NCBI RefSeq assembly: GCF_000153725.1
Contig: NZ_DS022276.1
Location: forward strand, 467,633 to 531,632
DNA: 64,000 bases
From: Salipiger bermudensis HTCC2601
GTDB lineage: Bacteria > Pseudomonadota > Alphaproteobacteria > Rhodobacterales > Rhodobacteraceae
Direction of reading: 5' to 3'
How positions within the stretch are numbered: position 1 is the first letter of the stretch; every line of letters begins with the position of its first letter. Positions 10,786 through 19,739 of the stretch are shown here, piece after piece. Below the pieces are notes generated by a model that did no database searches, was not told where the DNA came from, and was given only the letters and a program-made list of their open reading frames with translations. The position numbers were made by a program, and so were the translations under genes.

Positions 10786-12807
10786 TCAGGCAGCAAGCCC
10801 GCGCCCCTTGAGCAGCGCCTCGACTCCGGGCATCCGGCCGCGGAAGGCGGTGTAGAGGTCCTCCGCCTCCTGCGAGCCCCCCTTCGAGAGGATGAAGCGC
10901 TCGAGCTTCTCCGCTGTCGCCGGATCGAAGGCATCGCCGGCCTCCTCGAACGCGGCAAAGGCATCCGCGTCCATCACCTCGGACCACATGTAGCTGTAGT
11001 AGCCGCTGGAATAGCCGTCGCCGGCGAAGACATGGGCGAAATGCGGTGTCGCGTGGCGCATGGTGATGGCCTGCGGCATGCCGATGCCGCGCAGGATCTC
11101 CGCCTGCCGCGCCATCGGATCACCCGGCGCCGTGCCGGAGTGGAACTCGAGGTCAACCAGAGCCGAGGCCACGTATTCCACCGTCTGGAACCCCATGTCG
11201 AAGGTGGCCGCCGCCAGCACCTTGTCGAGCAGCGCCTTGGGCATCGGCGCGCCGGTCTCGGCGTGGGTGGCAAACTCCTCGAGCACCCGCGGCACCTCGA
11301 GCCAGTGCTCGTAGAGCTGGCTCGGCAGCTCTACGAAATCGCGCGCCACCGACGTGCCCGAGACCGAGCCGAAGTCAACATCCGACAGGATCTGGTGCAG
11401 CGCGTGGCCGAACTCGTGGAACAGCGTGCGCGCGTCGTCATAGGACAGCAGCGCCGGCTTGCCCTTGGACGGCTTGGCGAAATTGCACACGTTGACCACG
11501 ATCGGCGTCTCGATCTTGGGCCGCTTGGCCTGGCTGCGCATCGCCGAGCACCACGCCCCCGAGCGCTTTGACGCGCGTGCGAAATAATCGCCGATGAACA
11601 CCGCAAGATGCTCGCCGTTGCGCGTCACCTCCCAGGCCCGGCAATCGGGGTGATAGAGCGCCACGTCGAGCGGCTTGAACTCCAGCCCGAAAAGCCGGTT
11701 GGCGCAGGTGAAGGCCGCCTCGATCATGCGCTCGAGCTGCAGGTAGGGCTTGAGCTCGGCCTCGTCGAGATCGTGCAGCGCGCGACGACGCTTCTCGGCA
11801 TAGTAGCGCCAGTCCCAGGGCTGAAGCGCGTCGTTGATGCCATCCTCGCGCAGCATCTCCTCCATCTCGGCCGCATCTCGCAGCGCCTGCGCCCGGGCGG
11901 GCTCCCAGACCTGCATCAGCAGCTCGCGCACCCGGTCGGGCGTCCCGGCCATCTCGGTCTCGAGCTTGTAGGAGGCGAAATCGGCGTAGCCCAGCAGCTT
12001 GGCACGCTCCTCGCGCAGCGCCAGCACCTCCGCGGCGATGCTGCGGTTGTCGGTCTCGCCACCATTGGCGCCGCGCGCCGCCCAGGCCTCGAACGCGGTC
12101 TGCCGCAGATCCCGGCGCGGGCAGAATTGCAAAAACGGCGTGATCAGCGAGCGCGACAGCGTCACCACCGGCCCTTCCTGCCCAAGCGCCTCGCCGGCGG
12201 AGCGCGCCGCATCGACCACGAAGCCCGGCAGCCCGTCGAGGTCGGCCTCGGACAGCGGCATGAACCACGAGGCCTCGTCCTTGAGCAGGTTCTGGGTGAA
12301 CTCGGTGCCGAGCACTGCGAGCCGCGACTTCACCGCCTTCATGCGCTCCGCCTCTTCGCCTTCAAGCGCCGCGCCGGCACGGACGAAGCCGCGATGTGTG
12401 AGGTAGAGCACCCGCGCCTCCTCGTCCGACAGGCCCAGCTCCTCGCGCCGGGCCCAGAGATCGGCCACGCGCCCGAAGAGGCGCGCGTTGGCGTAGATCG
12501 CAGAGCTGTGCGCCGAGAGCTTCGGCGAGACGTCCCGCTGCAGCGCCTGCCGCGCGTCGTTGCTGTCGGCGCCGGCCACCGAGAAGAACACCGACAGCAC
12601 CTTGTCGAGCGACTCGCCGGCGCCTTCCATCGCAAGGATCGTGTTGGCAAAGCTCGCCGGCTCCGGGTTGTCCGCGATGGACTCGATTTCGGCCAGATGC
12701 GCCGCCAGCGCCTGCTCGAAGGCGGGGGCGAAATCCTCGTCGGAGATACGGTCGAAGGGCGCGATCCGGAACGGCGTGTCCCAGTCGGCAAGCAGCGGGT
12801 TGGTCAT
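10786..12807 (-). CDS. M3 family oligopeptidase (Dcp/OpdA-like)
   Basis: A cytoplasmic zinc peptidase of 673 residues that clears short peptides. The thermolysin-type motif HEFGH is at 464-468, the second zinc ligand region follows in the conserved helix, and the downstream substrate loop (MRHATPHFAHVF, then YSSGYYSYMWSEV) is intact. The start follows AGGAG at 8 bases; an in-frame upstream start has none. Length and motifs fit peptidyl-dipeptidase Dcp or oligopeptidase A, which sequence alone does not separate. It stands alone with 337 bases of repeat-bearing DNA upstream. Confidence 0.93.
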   Translation of the reverse strand: MTNPLLADWDTPFRIAPFDRISDEDFAPAFEQALAAHLAEIESIADNPEPASFANTILAMEGAGESLDKVLSVFFSVAGADSNDARQALQRDVSPKLSAHSSAIYANARLFGRVADLWARREELGLSDEEARVLYLTHRGFVRAGAALEGEEAERMKAVKSRLAVLGTEFTQNLLKDEASWFMPLSEADLDGLPGFVVDAARSAGEALGQEGPVVTLSRSLITPFLQFCPRRDLRQTAFEAWAARGANGGETDNRSIAAEVLALREERAKLLGYADFASYKLETEMAGTPDRVRELLMQVWEPARAQALRDAAEMEEMLREDGINDALQPWDWRYYAEKRRRALHDLDEAELKPYLQLERMIEAAFTCANRLFGLEFKPLDVALYHPDCRAWEVTRNGEHLAVFIGDYFARASKRSGAWCSAMRSQAKRPKIETPIVVNVCNFAKPSKGKPALLSYDDARTLFHEFGHALHQILSDVDFGSVSGTSVARDFVELPSQLYEHWLEVPRVLEEFATHAETGAPMPKALLDKVLAAATFDMGFQTVEYVASALVDLEFHSGTAPGDPMARQAEILRGIGMPQAITMRHATPHFAHVFAGDGYSSGYYSYMWSEVMDADAFAAFEEAGDAFDPATAEKLERFILSKGGSQEAEDLYTAFRGRMPGVEALLKGRGLAA

Positions 12808-12890
12808 GTACGGAACTCCTTTTGCCCCAAAGCTAAGGCCGCCCCGCCGCCACGACAATGCCCGCAGACAACAATCCCGTCACCGCGGGA

Positions 12891-12933
12891 CGCCCCTATC
12901 TTCTCTTCGTCAAAAACACTCCCACCGGAGGCA
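12891..12933 (-). repeat. Interspersed 43-base repeat, copy A
   Basis: Differs from copy B at only four positions over 43 bases. The core on the plus strand is TTCTCTTCGTCAAAAACACT. In reverse complement it is related to the repeats at 40.7-40.96 kb (core GAGTATTT then ACG-AGAGAAG). Confidence 0.85.
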
Positions 12934-13020
12934 GCCCCCCTGCCACCCCGCGCGGCTCCCGCGAAACGCACAACGCAGTAGACGGGGCGAACAAAGGCGC
13001 GCCCCCTCCGCCCCGCCGAA

Positions 13021-13063
13021 CGCCCCTGGCTTCTCTTCGTCAAAAATACTCCCGCCGGAGGCA
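13021..13063 (-). repeat. Interspersed 43-base repeat, copy B
   Basis: Lies exactly 130 bases after copy A in the same orientation. Its reverse complement (GGGAGTATTTTTGACGAAGA then GAAG) is close to the units in the array near 40.7 kb. Confidence 0.85.
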
Positions 13064-13144
13064 TCCGCCGCGGACACGCGCGCAGCGCCGGGTCGAAACG
13101 CCCCGCCCCACCAAACCGACGAGACCAAGCGCGCTGCCCGCGGC

Positions 13145-14191
13145 TCAGCCGCAGATCGGGCAGCCCTCGCGCCGTTTCAACCCGATCTTCCGGGTCTCGC
13201 CCCAGAGCGCGTCATAGATCAGCATCTCGCACAGCAGCGGCTGGCCCGCCCCGGCGATCAGCTTGACCGTCTCCACCGCCATCATCGCGCCCACCACGCC
13301 CGGCAGGGGCCCCAGCACACCGGCCTCGGCGCAGGAGGGCGCCAGCCCCGGCGCCGGGGCCTCGGGGAACAGGCACTGGTAGCAAGGCGTGCCCCTGGCG
13401 GGATCAAAGACCGAAAGCTGCCCCTCCCACTGGCTCAGCGCGCCCGAGACCAGAGGCTTGCCCGCCGCGACCGCTGCCCGGTTGCTGAGGTAGCGGGTCT
13501 CGAAATTGTCGGTGCCGTCGAGGATCACGTCATACTCGGCAAAAAGCAGCGCGGCGCTCTCCGCGTCGAGCCGCCGGTGATAGGGCCGCACCTCGACGTA
13601 GGGGTTCTGCGCCTCCATCGCCGCCTGCGCCGAGAACACCTTGGGCATGCCGATCCGGTCATCGGTGTGGATCACCTGCCGCTGCAGGTTGGCGTTCTCG
13701 ACGACGTCGTCATCGACCACCCCGATGGTGCCGACCCCGGCGGCCGCGAGGTATTGCAGCGCCGGCGCGCCGAGGCCCCCGGCCCCGATCACCAGCACCT
13801 TGGCCTCGCGCAACGCCTTCTGCCCGGGTCCACCCAGCTCGCGCAGCACGATATGGCGGGCGTAGCGCTCGAGCTCCGCCTCGCCGAACCGCCCCCGCTT
13901 CTCCGGCACAGCGGGTGCCCGCTCCTCCTCCTGCGCCACGGCCCGCGCCTTGACCCGGCGCAGCACCTGCGCATAGGCCAGCGCCAGCGCCACGAAGCCT
14001 CCGAGAATGGCCCAGAGCGCCGGGCTCTCACCGGTGGCCATGCGCAGCGGGTGGCCGTCAGGCAGCACGAGGTGCAGTGCCAGAAGCGCCACGTAGAGCA
14101 GCCCCAACATATAGAGCCGCGCCTGCCGCGAGGCGCCCATCAGCCGCCCCAGCCCCCAGATCGCCGCGGCGATGACGAGGACCAGAAGCAT
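13145..14191 (-). CDS. Membrane-anchored E1-like (MoeB/ThiF/HesA) adenylyltransferase
   Basis: A 348-residue fusion. Residues 1-80 contain three hydrophobic helices (about 2-17, 27-44, 57-76) and a charged linker follows. Residues 105-348 are a complete ThiF/MoeB domain: nucleotide loop VIGAGGLGAP (134-143), DDDVVENANLQRQ (160-172), catalytic Asp in DGTDN (D228) and two zinc CxxC pairs (C270/C273 and C344/C347). Such enzymes adenylate the C-terminal glycine of MoaD- or ThiS-like sulfur carriers. The membrane anchor is absent from E. coli MoeB. The start overlaps the dut stop (TGATG), so the genes are translationally coupled. Confidence 0.88.
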   Translation of the reverse strand: MLLVLVIAAAIWGLGRLMGASRQARLYMLGLLYVALLALHLVLPDGHPLRMATGESPALWAILGGFVALALAYAQVLRRVKARAVAQEEERAPAVPEKRGRFGEAELERYARHIVLRELGGPGQKALREAKVLVIGAGGLGAPALQYLAAAGVGTIGVVDDDVVENANLQRQVIHTDDRIGMPKVFSAQAAMEAQNPYVEVRPYHRRLDAESAALLFAEYDVILDGTDNFETRYLSNRAAVAAGKPLVSGALSQWEGQLSVFDPARGTPCYQCLFPEAPAPGLAPSCAEAGVLGPLPGVVGAMMAVETVKLIAGAGQPLLCEMLIYDALWGETRKIGLKRREGCPICG

Positions 14192-14646
14192 CAGGAGACG
14201 CCCGTCGAGCCGAAGCCGCCAGCGCCGCGCGCGGTCTCGGGCAGGGTCTCGACCAGATCGAAGCCCGCCTGCACCACCGGCGCCGCCACCATCTGCGCGA
14301 TGCGGTCGCCATGGGCGATGGTAAAGGGCGCCTCGCCCGCATTCATCACAATCACCCCGAGCGGGCCGCGATAGTCGCTGTCGATGGTGCCAGGGCTGTT
14401 GGGCAGGGTGATGCCATGCTTCAGCGCCAGCCCCGAGCGTGGCCGGATCTGCACCTCCCAGCCTTCGGGGATCGCCAGCCGAAGTCCGGTGGGCACCAGC
14501 GCCCGCGCCCCCGGCGCCAGTTTGATCTCGCCCCGGTCGGGCAGGTTGGCGCGCAGATCCGCGCCCGCCGCCCCCGAGGTCTCATAGCCCGGCAGACCCA
14601 GCGCCCGGTCGGCGCCCTCGTCCCACATCACTGCAATCGTCACCAC
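14191..14646 (-). CDS. dut: dUTP diphosphatase
   Basis: Hydrolyses dUTP to dUMP and PPi, keeping uracil out of DNA and supplying thymidylate synthesis. The 151 residues carry the five trimeric-dUTPase motifs: [10 protein letters not shown] (I), [10 protein letters not shown] (II), [14 protein letters not shown] (III), GDRIAQMV (IV) and the Gly-rich C-terminal GAGGFGSTG (V), which closes the active site. Initiation is at a GTG of a GTG-GTG pair, with GAGG about 10 bases upstream; an ATG six codons later is possible. It overlaps the following ThiF-like gene by one base and follows coaBC, the dut-coaBC arrangement seen in many bacteria. Confidence 0.95.
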   Translation of the reverse strand: MVTIAVMWDEGADRALGLPGYETSGAAGADLRANLPDRGEIKLAPGARALVPTGLRLAIPEGWEVQIRPRSGLALKHGITLPNSPGTIDSDYRGPLGVIVMNAGEAPFTIAHGDRIAQMVAAPVVQAGFDLVETLPETARGAGGFGSTGVS

Positions 14647-14671
14647 GTCCGCATGTCCTCTTGGTCGTTCT

Positions 14672-14717
14672 GTCCCCGCGGGGACGTGTTCAGGATCGGT
14701 TCCGCCCCCGCGGGGAC
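14672..14717. repeat. Short repeated G+C palindrome between coaBC and dut
   Basis: The sequence GTCCCCGCGGGGAC is a perfect 14-base palindrome at 14672-14685 and its core CCCCGCGGGGAC recurs about 28 bases later at 14707-14718. Each can fold into a tight hairpin. They could pause transcription between coaBC and dut or be copies of a small repeat. Confidence 0.5.
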
Positions 14718-14721
14718 AGGG

Positions 14722-15918
14722 TCAGGCGCCCAGCGCCTCGGCAATGCGCGCCGCCAGCCGCTCGGCCACCGCGCGCTTGCCCATGCGCGGCCACGCCTCG
14801 GCGCCCGCGTCCGAGATCAGCACCACGGCGTTCTCGCTGCCGCCCATGATGCCCGTCGCCGGGCTGACGTCATTGGCGACGATCCAGTCGCAGCCCTTGC
14901 GCTGCCGCTTGGCGGTGGCATGGGCCACCACGTCGTCGGTCTCGGCGGCAAAGCCCACAACAAGGCCGGGCCGTTCCTCGCCCAGTCCCGAGACCTCGGC
15001 AAGGATGTCGGGGTTCTCGGAGAACTCGAGCACCGGCAGCCGGCCCGCCTGTTTCTTGATCTTCGAGCTAGATGCCTGCGCCACCCGCCAATCCGCCACC
15101 GCGGCGGCGAACACGGCCGCCGCGACCGGCAGCGCGCCCAGCACCGCGGCGCGCATCTCGAGCGCGCTTTCGACCTCGATGACCTCGACCCCGGTGGGCC
15201 GGGCTTTCTCGGCCGGGCCGGTGACGAAGACCACCTCGGCACCGAGATCGCGCAGCGCCTCGGCGATCGCCGTGCCCTGCGCGCCCGAGGAGCGGTTGGC
15301 GATATAGCGCACCGGGTCGATGGGCTCATGGGTGGGGCCGGAGGTGACCAGCACCCGCCGGCCCTTCAACGGGCCGTCCGCCAGCGCCCGCTCCACCGCC
15401 GCCACGATCTGCGGCACCTCGACCAGACGCCCTGGCCCGTATTCGCCGCAGGCCATGTCGCCCGCGTCGGGGCCGACCACGGTGACGCCGTCGCCCCTCA
15501 AGGTCGCGAGATTGCGCTGCGTGGCCGGGTGCTCCCACATCCGCACGTTCATGGCGGGGGCGATCATCACCGGCGTGTCGGTGGCCAAGAGCAGCGTCGA
15601 CGCGAGATCGCCCGCAAAGCCGTGTGCCATCTTGGCCATCAGGTCCGCCGTGGCAGGTGCGACCAGCACCAGATCGGCCACGCGCGAGAGCTGGATATGG
15701 CCCATCTCGGCCTCGTCGGTCAAATCGAAGAGATCGGTATAGACCTTCTCGCCGGCCAGCGCGCTTACCGAAAGCGGGGTGACGAACTCCCGCGCCGACG
15801 GCGTCAGCACCGGCGTGACCGCGGAACCGCGCTCGCGCAGGCGGCGGATCAGCTCGAGCGCCTTGTAGGCCGCAATGCCGCCGCTGATGATGAGAAGAAT
15901 TCGCTTGCCCGACAGCAT
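14722..15918 (-). CDS. coaBC: Bifunctional phosphopantothenoylcysteine decarboxylase/synthetase
   Basis: Two steps of coenzyme A synthesis in one 398-residue cytoplasmic protein. The N-terminal flavin-dependent CoaC half has the catalytic His74 (GHIQLSR), N124 in PAMNVRMWEHPA and C157 in ACGEYGPGR, all at the expected places. The C-terminal CoaB half begins near residue 185 (GRRVLVTSGPTHEPID) and contains AAAVADWR and the KIKK loop that closes over the acyl-cytidylate. The start ATG is clear. The gene is upstream of dut on the same strand with a short hairpin-rich spacer. Confidence 0.97.
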   Translation of the reverse strand: MLSGKRILLIISGGIAAYKALELIRRLRERGSAVTPVLTPSAREFVTPLSVSALAGEKVYTDLFDLTDEAEMGHIQLSRVADLVLVAPATADLMAKMAHGFAGDLASTLLLATDTPVMIAPAMNVRMWEHPATQRNLATLRGDGVTVVGPDAGDMACGEYGPGRLVEVPQIVAAVERALADGPLKGRRVLVTSGPTHEPIDPVRYIANRSSGAQGTAIAEALRDLGAEVVFVTGPAEKARPTGVEVIEVESALEMRAAVLGALPVAAAVFAAAVADWRVAQASSSKIKKQAGRLPVLEFSENPDILAEVSGLGEERPGLVVGFAAETDDVVAHATAKRQRKGCDWIVANDVSPATGIMGGSENAVVLISDAGAEAWPRMGKRAVAERLAARIAEALGA

Positions 15919-15973
15919 CCCGCGCCACTCCCTTGCCCGTCACCTCTCCTGTTAAGGCGCGGGCGGGGAAAAC

Positions 15974-16813
15974 TCAATTGGCCGGAGGCTCGGGGCTCTC
16001 GAAGGCCGCGCAGGGGTCGTCGCGCTCGACCGCCTCGGTTTCTTCCAGCAGATCGAAACGGCCATCTGGCGCATCGCGCCCGGCCTCGCCCTGCCCGAGC
16101 GCAGCTACAGGCACTTCGGGGGCGGCCATGGCAATGAGCGCAGGCGCGCCCCAGTCGGTGCGGGCATGGCCATTCCCGGTGATAACGACCACCGGCGCGC
16201 CATGCATCGACAGTGCCTCGAGCGCGGTCTCGGCAAGCCGCGCGTCGCGCAGGCGCTGGATGCCGACCATCACCGGCAGCATGTCGGCCGGCAGCGCATC
16301 ACAATGTGCTGCCATCTGCATCGCCTCGCGCTCGGCCTGCTGCTCCGGCGGCAAGCCTTCATCAAGCCCGTAGAACCCGGCACTCGGGCCGAAGACGCGG
16401 TCGAGCGGCTCGTTGCGGGCACGACGGGCTTCCTCGCGGGGCATCGCGGCACCAAAAATGGCGGCCTCGCCGGCCGCCTGGAAAATCGGGTAATACATCG
16501 AGAAGTCCGGCCAACCGGACTCGTCCCACGCGAGCCGATCGGCCAGCGCGGCTTCATCTGCCAGGTATTCCGGTTGAATCGACGCCGCCTGTTCGTTGGT
16601 CAGCATCTCGAACACCACGGCCACCGGCCGGATCTCGGCCACGAGCTCTGCCTGGCGGGCATGATGAGCGGGGTTGTCATGCACCTCGCCCAGAAACACC
16701 ACCTGCGCTTCCTCCAGCCTCTGAGCGTCAGCCTCGCTCTCCTGCGACAGAGCCGCGGAGGCAACCAGGGTCAGGGAGAGAAGCGGGGCGCAGAGCTGGA
16801 CAGATCGCATCAT
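15974..16813 (-). CDS. ChaN-like (haem-binding uptake, Tiki superfamily) secreted protein
   Basis: A 279-residue protein. Residues 1-23 are a signal peptide ending SAALS|Q without a lipobox cysteine. The ChaN signature follows: VVFLGEVHDNPAHH at about 38-51, VVFEMLTNEQ, WDESGWPDF and a C-terminal VVITGNGHARTDWG. ChaN proteins bind haem and are linked to iron uptake; the fold is related to TraB. Translation begins inside the rpoH stop (ATGA), so it should be translationally coupled to the sigma factor. A second ATG three bases later is an equal start candidate. Whether this one binds haem is not visible. Confidence 0.8.
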   Translation of the reverse strand: MMRSVQLCAPLLSLTLVASAALSQESEADAQRLEEAQVVFLGEVHDNPAHHARQAELVAEIRPVAVVFEMLTNEQAASIQPEYLADEAALADRLAWDESGWPDFSMYYPIFQAAGEAAIFGAAMPREEARRARNEPLDRVFGPSAGFYGLDEGLPPEQQAEREAMQMAAHCDALPADMLPVMVGIQRLRDARLAETALEALSMHGAPVVVITGNGHARTDWGAPALIAMAAPEVPVAALGQGEAGRDAPDGRFDLLEETEAVERDDPCAAFESPEPPAN

Positions 16814-17688
16814 GCGAGGAACTGTGCCACCTCACGCGACTGGGCTTCAAGCGACTTCCGCATTTTCACGAAGGCGGCGGCCTCAAGTTGCCGGACCCGC
16901 TCTTTCGACAGGCCAAGCTCCTGCCCAAGGCTCTCGAGCGTGCGGGTCTCGTCGCGCAGCTTGCGCTCGCGCACGATGAAGCGTTCCCGGTCATTCAGCC
17001 CGGTCAACGCCACCACCAGCCACTCGCGCAGCTGATCGTTGTCGAGCTTGCCCTCGACCAGAGATGCGCTCTGCTCGCCGTCATCCTCAAGCGTGTCGAT
17101 CCATTCGCGGCCATCCTCGTCGGTCGACTGCGTCGCGTTGAGCGAAAAGTCCGAGCCCGAGAGGCGCCCGTCCATCATCTCGACATCGTGCAGCGGCACG
17201 CCCACTTCCTTGGCGATGGCAGCGTGCAGCGAGTGCCGCTCCAGCGCGCGACCCTCGGCCGCCGCCTCGCGCTCGAGCCGAGCCTGGACCCGGCGCATGT
17301 TGAAGAACAGCGATTTCTGAGAGGAGGTCGAGCCGGTGCGCACCATCGACCAGTTTCGCATCACATAGTCCTGGATGCTGGCCTTGATCCACCAGACCGC
17401 GTAGGTCGAGAAGCGCACGCCCCGATCGGGATCGAACTTGTCGGCGGCCTTCATCAGGCCAAGACCGGCCTCTTGGATCAGGTCGCCCATCGGCGCGCCG
17501 TATCGCTTGAACTTCGCCGCCATCGAGATCGCGAGCCGCATGTAGGCGTTGATCAGCCGATGCAATGCCGCCTCGTCTCGATGGTCGCGCCAGGCATAAG
17601 CAAGCTGCAACTCGGTTTCGGCGTCCAGAAGCTCGGCCTTCATCGCCTTGCGGGAGAGGGTCTGATCGTTGAAAGACTCGACTGCCAT
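16810..17688 (-). CDS. rpoH: RNA polymerase sigma factor, RpoH family (RpoHII-like)
   Basis: A 292-residue sigma-32-class factor. Region 2 is clear (DLIQEAGLGLMKAADKFDP, then FSTYAVWWIKASIQDYVMRN), the RpoH-box position reads SQKSLFFNMRR, and region 4 ends with an HTH (ESLGQELGLSKERVRQLE). From memory it resembles RpoHII of Rhodobacter sphaeroides more than RpoHI; there RpoHII handles singlet-oxygen stress under RpoE. I started it at MAVESFND, preceded by GGGGAAC; a much longer in-frame extension upstream looks non-coding. It overlaps the ChaN-like gene by four bases. No confident promoter was found in the 536-base upstream region. Confidence 0.92.
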   Translation of the reverse strand: MAVESFNDQTLSRKAMKAELLDAETELQLAYAWRDHRDEAALHRLINAYMRLAISMAAKFKRYGAPMGDLIQEAGLGLMKAADKFDPDRGVRFSTYAVWWIKASIQDYVMRNWSMVRTGSTSSQKSLFFNMRRVQARLEREAAAEGRALERHSLHAAIAKEVGVPLHDVEMMDGRLSGSDFSLNATQSTDEDGREWIDTLEDDGEQSASLVEGKLDNDQLREWLVVALTGLNDRERFIVRERKLRDETRTLESLGQELGLSKERVRQLEAAAFVKMRKSLEAQSREVAQFLA

Positions 17689-18224
17689 TCGGGTTCCCCA
17701 TCGGTTTCTTGGACGGGCTGCCCCGCCGTCTCGCACACGCTTGTTCCTTAAGAACGCGACAAATCGGCAAATGGTTGCTGAGGCAGACAGGATTTTTTGC
17801 CCGGCACGGGAACCGAGGCGCAACATGGGGGGCCATGCGACGGTTCACGAGCTGCCGTGGCGCGCCCCGGCCGCTGACGCAACCTTGACGTTCATCGTAG
17901 GATTTAGTCTTCCCGGACGCGCTGTCCAGACAATCCAAGCTATTGAAAAATAGTATCTTCACCCCAAACTCCAGTCGCCCAGCGCGAAGGGCGAAGCGTG
18001 TTGGTCAGAACCTTGCCTGCCTCAAGGCATCGAGCCTGCAACCCTAGAGAGAACCGACCATCACGTTTTTGCGAGCCCCGCGCGGGATCGCCTCGTATGA
18101 GCCCACCGAAAGGCCGCGCCTCGAGCGGCGAAATGCCAAGAGCCTTTCAACACCAGTGGCTGCGTTAACCTCTTGCTAACCAACTTTGCCCCATCTTCTC
18201 CCGATCTCAGAGGAAGGACCGCGC
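17689..18224. other. Long divergent intergenic region between rpoH and comM
   Basis: 536 bases without a supported gene, containing the promoters of two divergent genes. Visible details are a small perfect hairpin CTATT-GAAA-AATAG near 17939-17952, a T-rich patch near 17792 and A+T-richer sequence at 18155-18190 before comM. I looked for 6S RNA, SRP RNA and RNase P signatures and could not support any. A small RNA here is possible but undemonstrated. Confidence 0.4.
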
Positions 18225-19739
18225 GTGACCGCCCATGCCTACACGGTGGCTTTCGAGGGCGTCGAGGCCCGCCCGGTAGAGGTGCAATGCGCGGTGAGCG
18301 CCGGCGTGCCGGCCTTTGCCATCGTGGGGCTGCCGGACAAGGCCGTCTCGGAAGCGCGTGAGCGGGTGCGCGCCGCGCTCACCGCCATGGCGATTGCCCT
18401 CCCCTCGAAGCGGATCACCGTGAACCTCTCGCCCGCCGACCTGCCCAAGGAGGGCTCGCATTTCGATCTTCCCATCGCGCTCGCCCTGCTCGCCGCGCTG
18501 GAAATTCTGCCCCGGGACGAGGTCGCGCGGACCATGGCGCTCGGGGAACTTGCGCTCGACGGCACGCTGGTGGCTGTGCCGGGCGCACTGCCCGCCGCGA
18601 TGACCGCCGCCGAGGAAGAGCGCTCCCTGCTTTGCCCGCTCGCGTCCGGCCCCGAGGCCGCCTGGGTGGGAGCCTGCCGGGTGCTCGCCGCACGCAGCCT
18701 GACCGAGGTGGTGCGTCATTACAGCGGTGCCGCCCCCATGGCCCCCGCAGAGCCGGGCGAACGCCCCGCCGTCACCGGCCACCGCGACCTGCGTGACGTC
18801 AAGGGACAGGAGCGCGCCAAGCGCGCGCTCGAGATCGCCGCCGCCGGTCGGCACCACCTGATCCTCGTCGGCACGCCGGGCTCAGGCAAATCGATGCTGG
18901 CCTCGCGCATGGCAGGCATCCTGCCGCCGCTCACCGCCCCGGAGGCGCTCGAGACCTCTATGATTCATTCGCTTGCCGGGCTGCTCGACGAAGGCGGCAT
19001 CTCGCGGGCGCGCCCCTACCGCGCGCCGCATCACACCGCCTCGATGGCGGCGATCATCGGCGGCGGGCGGCGGGCCAGCCCCGGCGAGGTCAGCCTCGCT
19101 CATAACGGCGTGCTCTTCATGGACGAATTCCCAGAGTTCCCCCGCACCGTGCTCGAGACCCTGCGCCAGCCGATCGAGAGCGGCGAGGTCATGGTGTCGC
19201 GGGCGAACGCCCATGTGAGCTACCCCTGCCGCTTCCTGCTGGTCGCCGCCGCCAACCCCTGCCGCTGCGGCCACCTCACCGATCCGGCCCGCGCCTGCTC
19301 GCGCGCGCCGGCCTGTGGCGAGGATTATCTCGGGCGCAGCTCGGGGCCGCTGATGGATCGCTTCGACCTGCGCATCGAGGTGCCCCCCGTCGCCTTCACC
19401 GATCTCGACCTGCCTGCCTCGGGCGACAGTTCGGCCATCGTGGCAGCGCGGGTCGAAGCGGCGCGTGCGCGACAGGCCGAGCGCTTTGCCGACCACCCCG
19501 GGCTGCGCACCAATGCCGATGCCGAGGGACAACTGCTCGAAGAGATCGCCGCGCCGGATGAAGAGAGCCGTGCGCTGCTGCTGCGCGCCTCCGACCGCTT
19601 CGGCCTCTCGGCGCGGGGCTATCATCGCATCCTGCGCGTGGCGCGCACCATCGCCGATCTCGCCGGCGACGACACGCTGCGCCGGCCGCACGTGGCCGAG
19701 GCCCTGAGCTACCGGCTCGTTGCCGCGAGGCAGGACTGA
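18225..19739 (+). CDS. comM: ComM/YifB family Mg-chelatase-like AAA ATPase
   Basis: A 504-residue protein with the three-part ComM layout: an N-terminal Lon-protease-like S5 domain (about 1-165), a central AAA+ domain with Walker A GTPGSGKSM and Walker B VLFMDEFPEF, and a C-terminal Mg-chelatase domain with a Cys-rich insertion (NPCRCGHL and CSRAPACGEDY). ComM is a hexameric helicase that promotes branch migration during natural transformation. The start is a GTG placed by AGGAAGGA six bases upstream. Its 3' end overlaps the convergent esterase gene by 31 bases. Confidence 0.92.
   Translation: MTAHAYTVAFEGVEARPVEVQCAVSAGVPAFAIVGLPDKAVSEARERVRAALTAMAIALPSKRITVNLSPADLPKEGSHFDLPIALALLAALEILPRDEVARTMALGELALDGTLVAVPGALPAAMTAAEEERSLLCPLASGPEAAWVGACRVLAARSLTEVVRHYSGAAPMAPAEPGERPAVTGHRDLRDVKGQERAKRALEIAAAGRHHLILVGTPGSGKSMLASRMAGILPPLTAPEALETSMIHSLAGLLDEGGISRARPYRAPHHTASMAAIIGGGRRASPGEVSLAHNGVLFMDEFPEFPRTVLETLRQPIESGEVMVSRANAHVSYPCRFLLVAAANPCRCGHLTDPARACSRAPACGEDYLGRSSGPLMDRFDLRIEVPPVAFTDLDLPASGDSSAIVAARVEAARARQAERFADHPGLRTNADAEGQLLEEIAAPDEESRALLLRASDRFGLSARGYHRILRVARTIADLAGDDTLRRPHVAEALSYRLVAARQD

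Larger units (their letters stand above)
12808..13144. other. Intergenic region with two repeat copies
   Basis: 337 bases without a gene between the M3 peptidase start and the stop of the ThiF-like gene. It is very C-rich on the plus strand, and its main content is the two interspersed repeat copies listed separately. Confidence 0.6.

Noticed and set aside
17689..18224. 6S RNA, SRP RNA or RNase P RNA between rpoH and comM
   Set aside because: I found no matching conserved core or closing stem; small hairpins here are not enough.
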